Shown piece by piece: positions 6,323 through 6,516 of a stretch of 6,516 bases of DNA (positions are counted from its first letter, which is position 1; each line of letters starts with the position of its first letter). A program made the translations under genes and the position numbers. This DNA comes from Clostridia bacterium (lineage in GTDB: Bacteria; Bacillota; Clostridia; DUPQ01): the NCBI GenBank assembly GCA_028690885.1, contig JAQVAJ010000095.1:1-6516 (forward strand), given 5' to 3'. Under the pieces are notes generated by a model. It saw only the letters and a program-made list of their open reading frames with translations. It had not been told where the DNA came from and did no database searches.

Positions 6323-6516
6323 GTGGGTGGGGTTTCTTCTTTTTGCGGGGGGGGGAGAAAAAAACAAAATAAATTCCTCAAAGTTTGCACTATCCTATCA
6401 ATTGAGTTCTCTTTTTTCGCCTTGTTGCTAACGGTTACGTATATGAAACGTTTGGCATTTCGAAGCACTTTCCTGTCAAGTTACAACTACTTTTGATACG
6501 GGCTAAATCGCTCGAT

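Larger units (their letters stand above)
6195..6516. other. Gene-free stretch upstream of the efflux operon
   Basis: No credible coding region is seen on either strand. Short open frames here have low-complexity translations with no recognisable motif. The stretch contains the regulator's candidate promoter, the imperfect inverted repeat at 6256-6322, a run of nine G at 6347-6355 followed by an A-rich stretch, and from about 6421 a tail (TTGTTGCTAACGGTTACG onward) resembling intergenic repeats I associate with Bacteroidota genomes. That last resemblance is by memory only. The composition shifts from GT-rich to AT-rich around 6356. Confidence 0.55.

Noticed and set aside
6268..6468. Minus-strand 66-codon frame and overlapping plus-strand frames (6243-6496) upstream of the regulator
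   Set aside because: Their translations are low-complexity (runs of F, G or P from the G9 and A-rich tracts), overlap each other on both strands and show no motif. The region is better read as non-coding.

Overview
The window looks like part of a Bacteroidota chromosome. The base composition is moderately AT-rich, starts lack Shine-Dalgarno sequences, promoter-like boxes have the Bacteroidota -7 form TAnnTTTG, and the long heavy-metal RND pump carries an outer-membrane factor fused to its C-terminus, an arrangement I know from this phylum. I cannot place it below phylum with confidence.

All five protein genes lie on the minus strand, so the locus reads from high to low coordinates: a Fur-family metalloregulator (6194-5781), a small His-rich exported protein ending in an LRAPP motif (5713-5318), a membrane-anchored protein with a TRASH/YHS-like cysteine pattern (5248-4781), a 1447-residue CusA/CzcA-type RND pump fused to a TolC-like protein (4741-398), and the N-terminal 126 residues of the lipoprotein adaptor (379 to the window edge). 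Gaps are 67, 69, 39 and 18 bp with no convincing terminator, so this is probably one metal-efflux operon headed by its own regulator. A perfect 7-1-7 inverted repeat, the size and symmetry typical of Fur-family boxes, sits 3 bp past the regulator's stop codon and just upstream of a -7-like box for the downstream genes.

In the likely mechanism, the two small periplasm-facing proteins bind or sense metal. The pump and adaptor then form a tripartite exporter across the envelope. Pump motifs (DFG..VDG....VE in the fourth membrane segment; no CusA-type methionine triad) point to divalent cations such as Zn, Co, Cd or Ni rather than Cu+/Ag+. The most interesting points are a signal-peptide-like segment inside the fused pump, which could let the outer-membrane factor be released from a polyprotein, and the unusual logic of a Fur-type regulator heading an efflux operon.

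Upstream of the regulator (6195-6516) I see no gene. This stretch holds a 67-bp imperfect inverted repeat, a G9 run and a tail that may belong to a dispersed intergenic repeat. I see no RNA genes, insertion sequences or CRISPR arrays.
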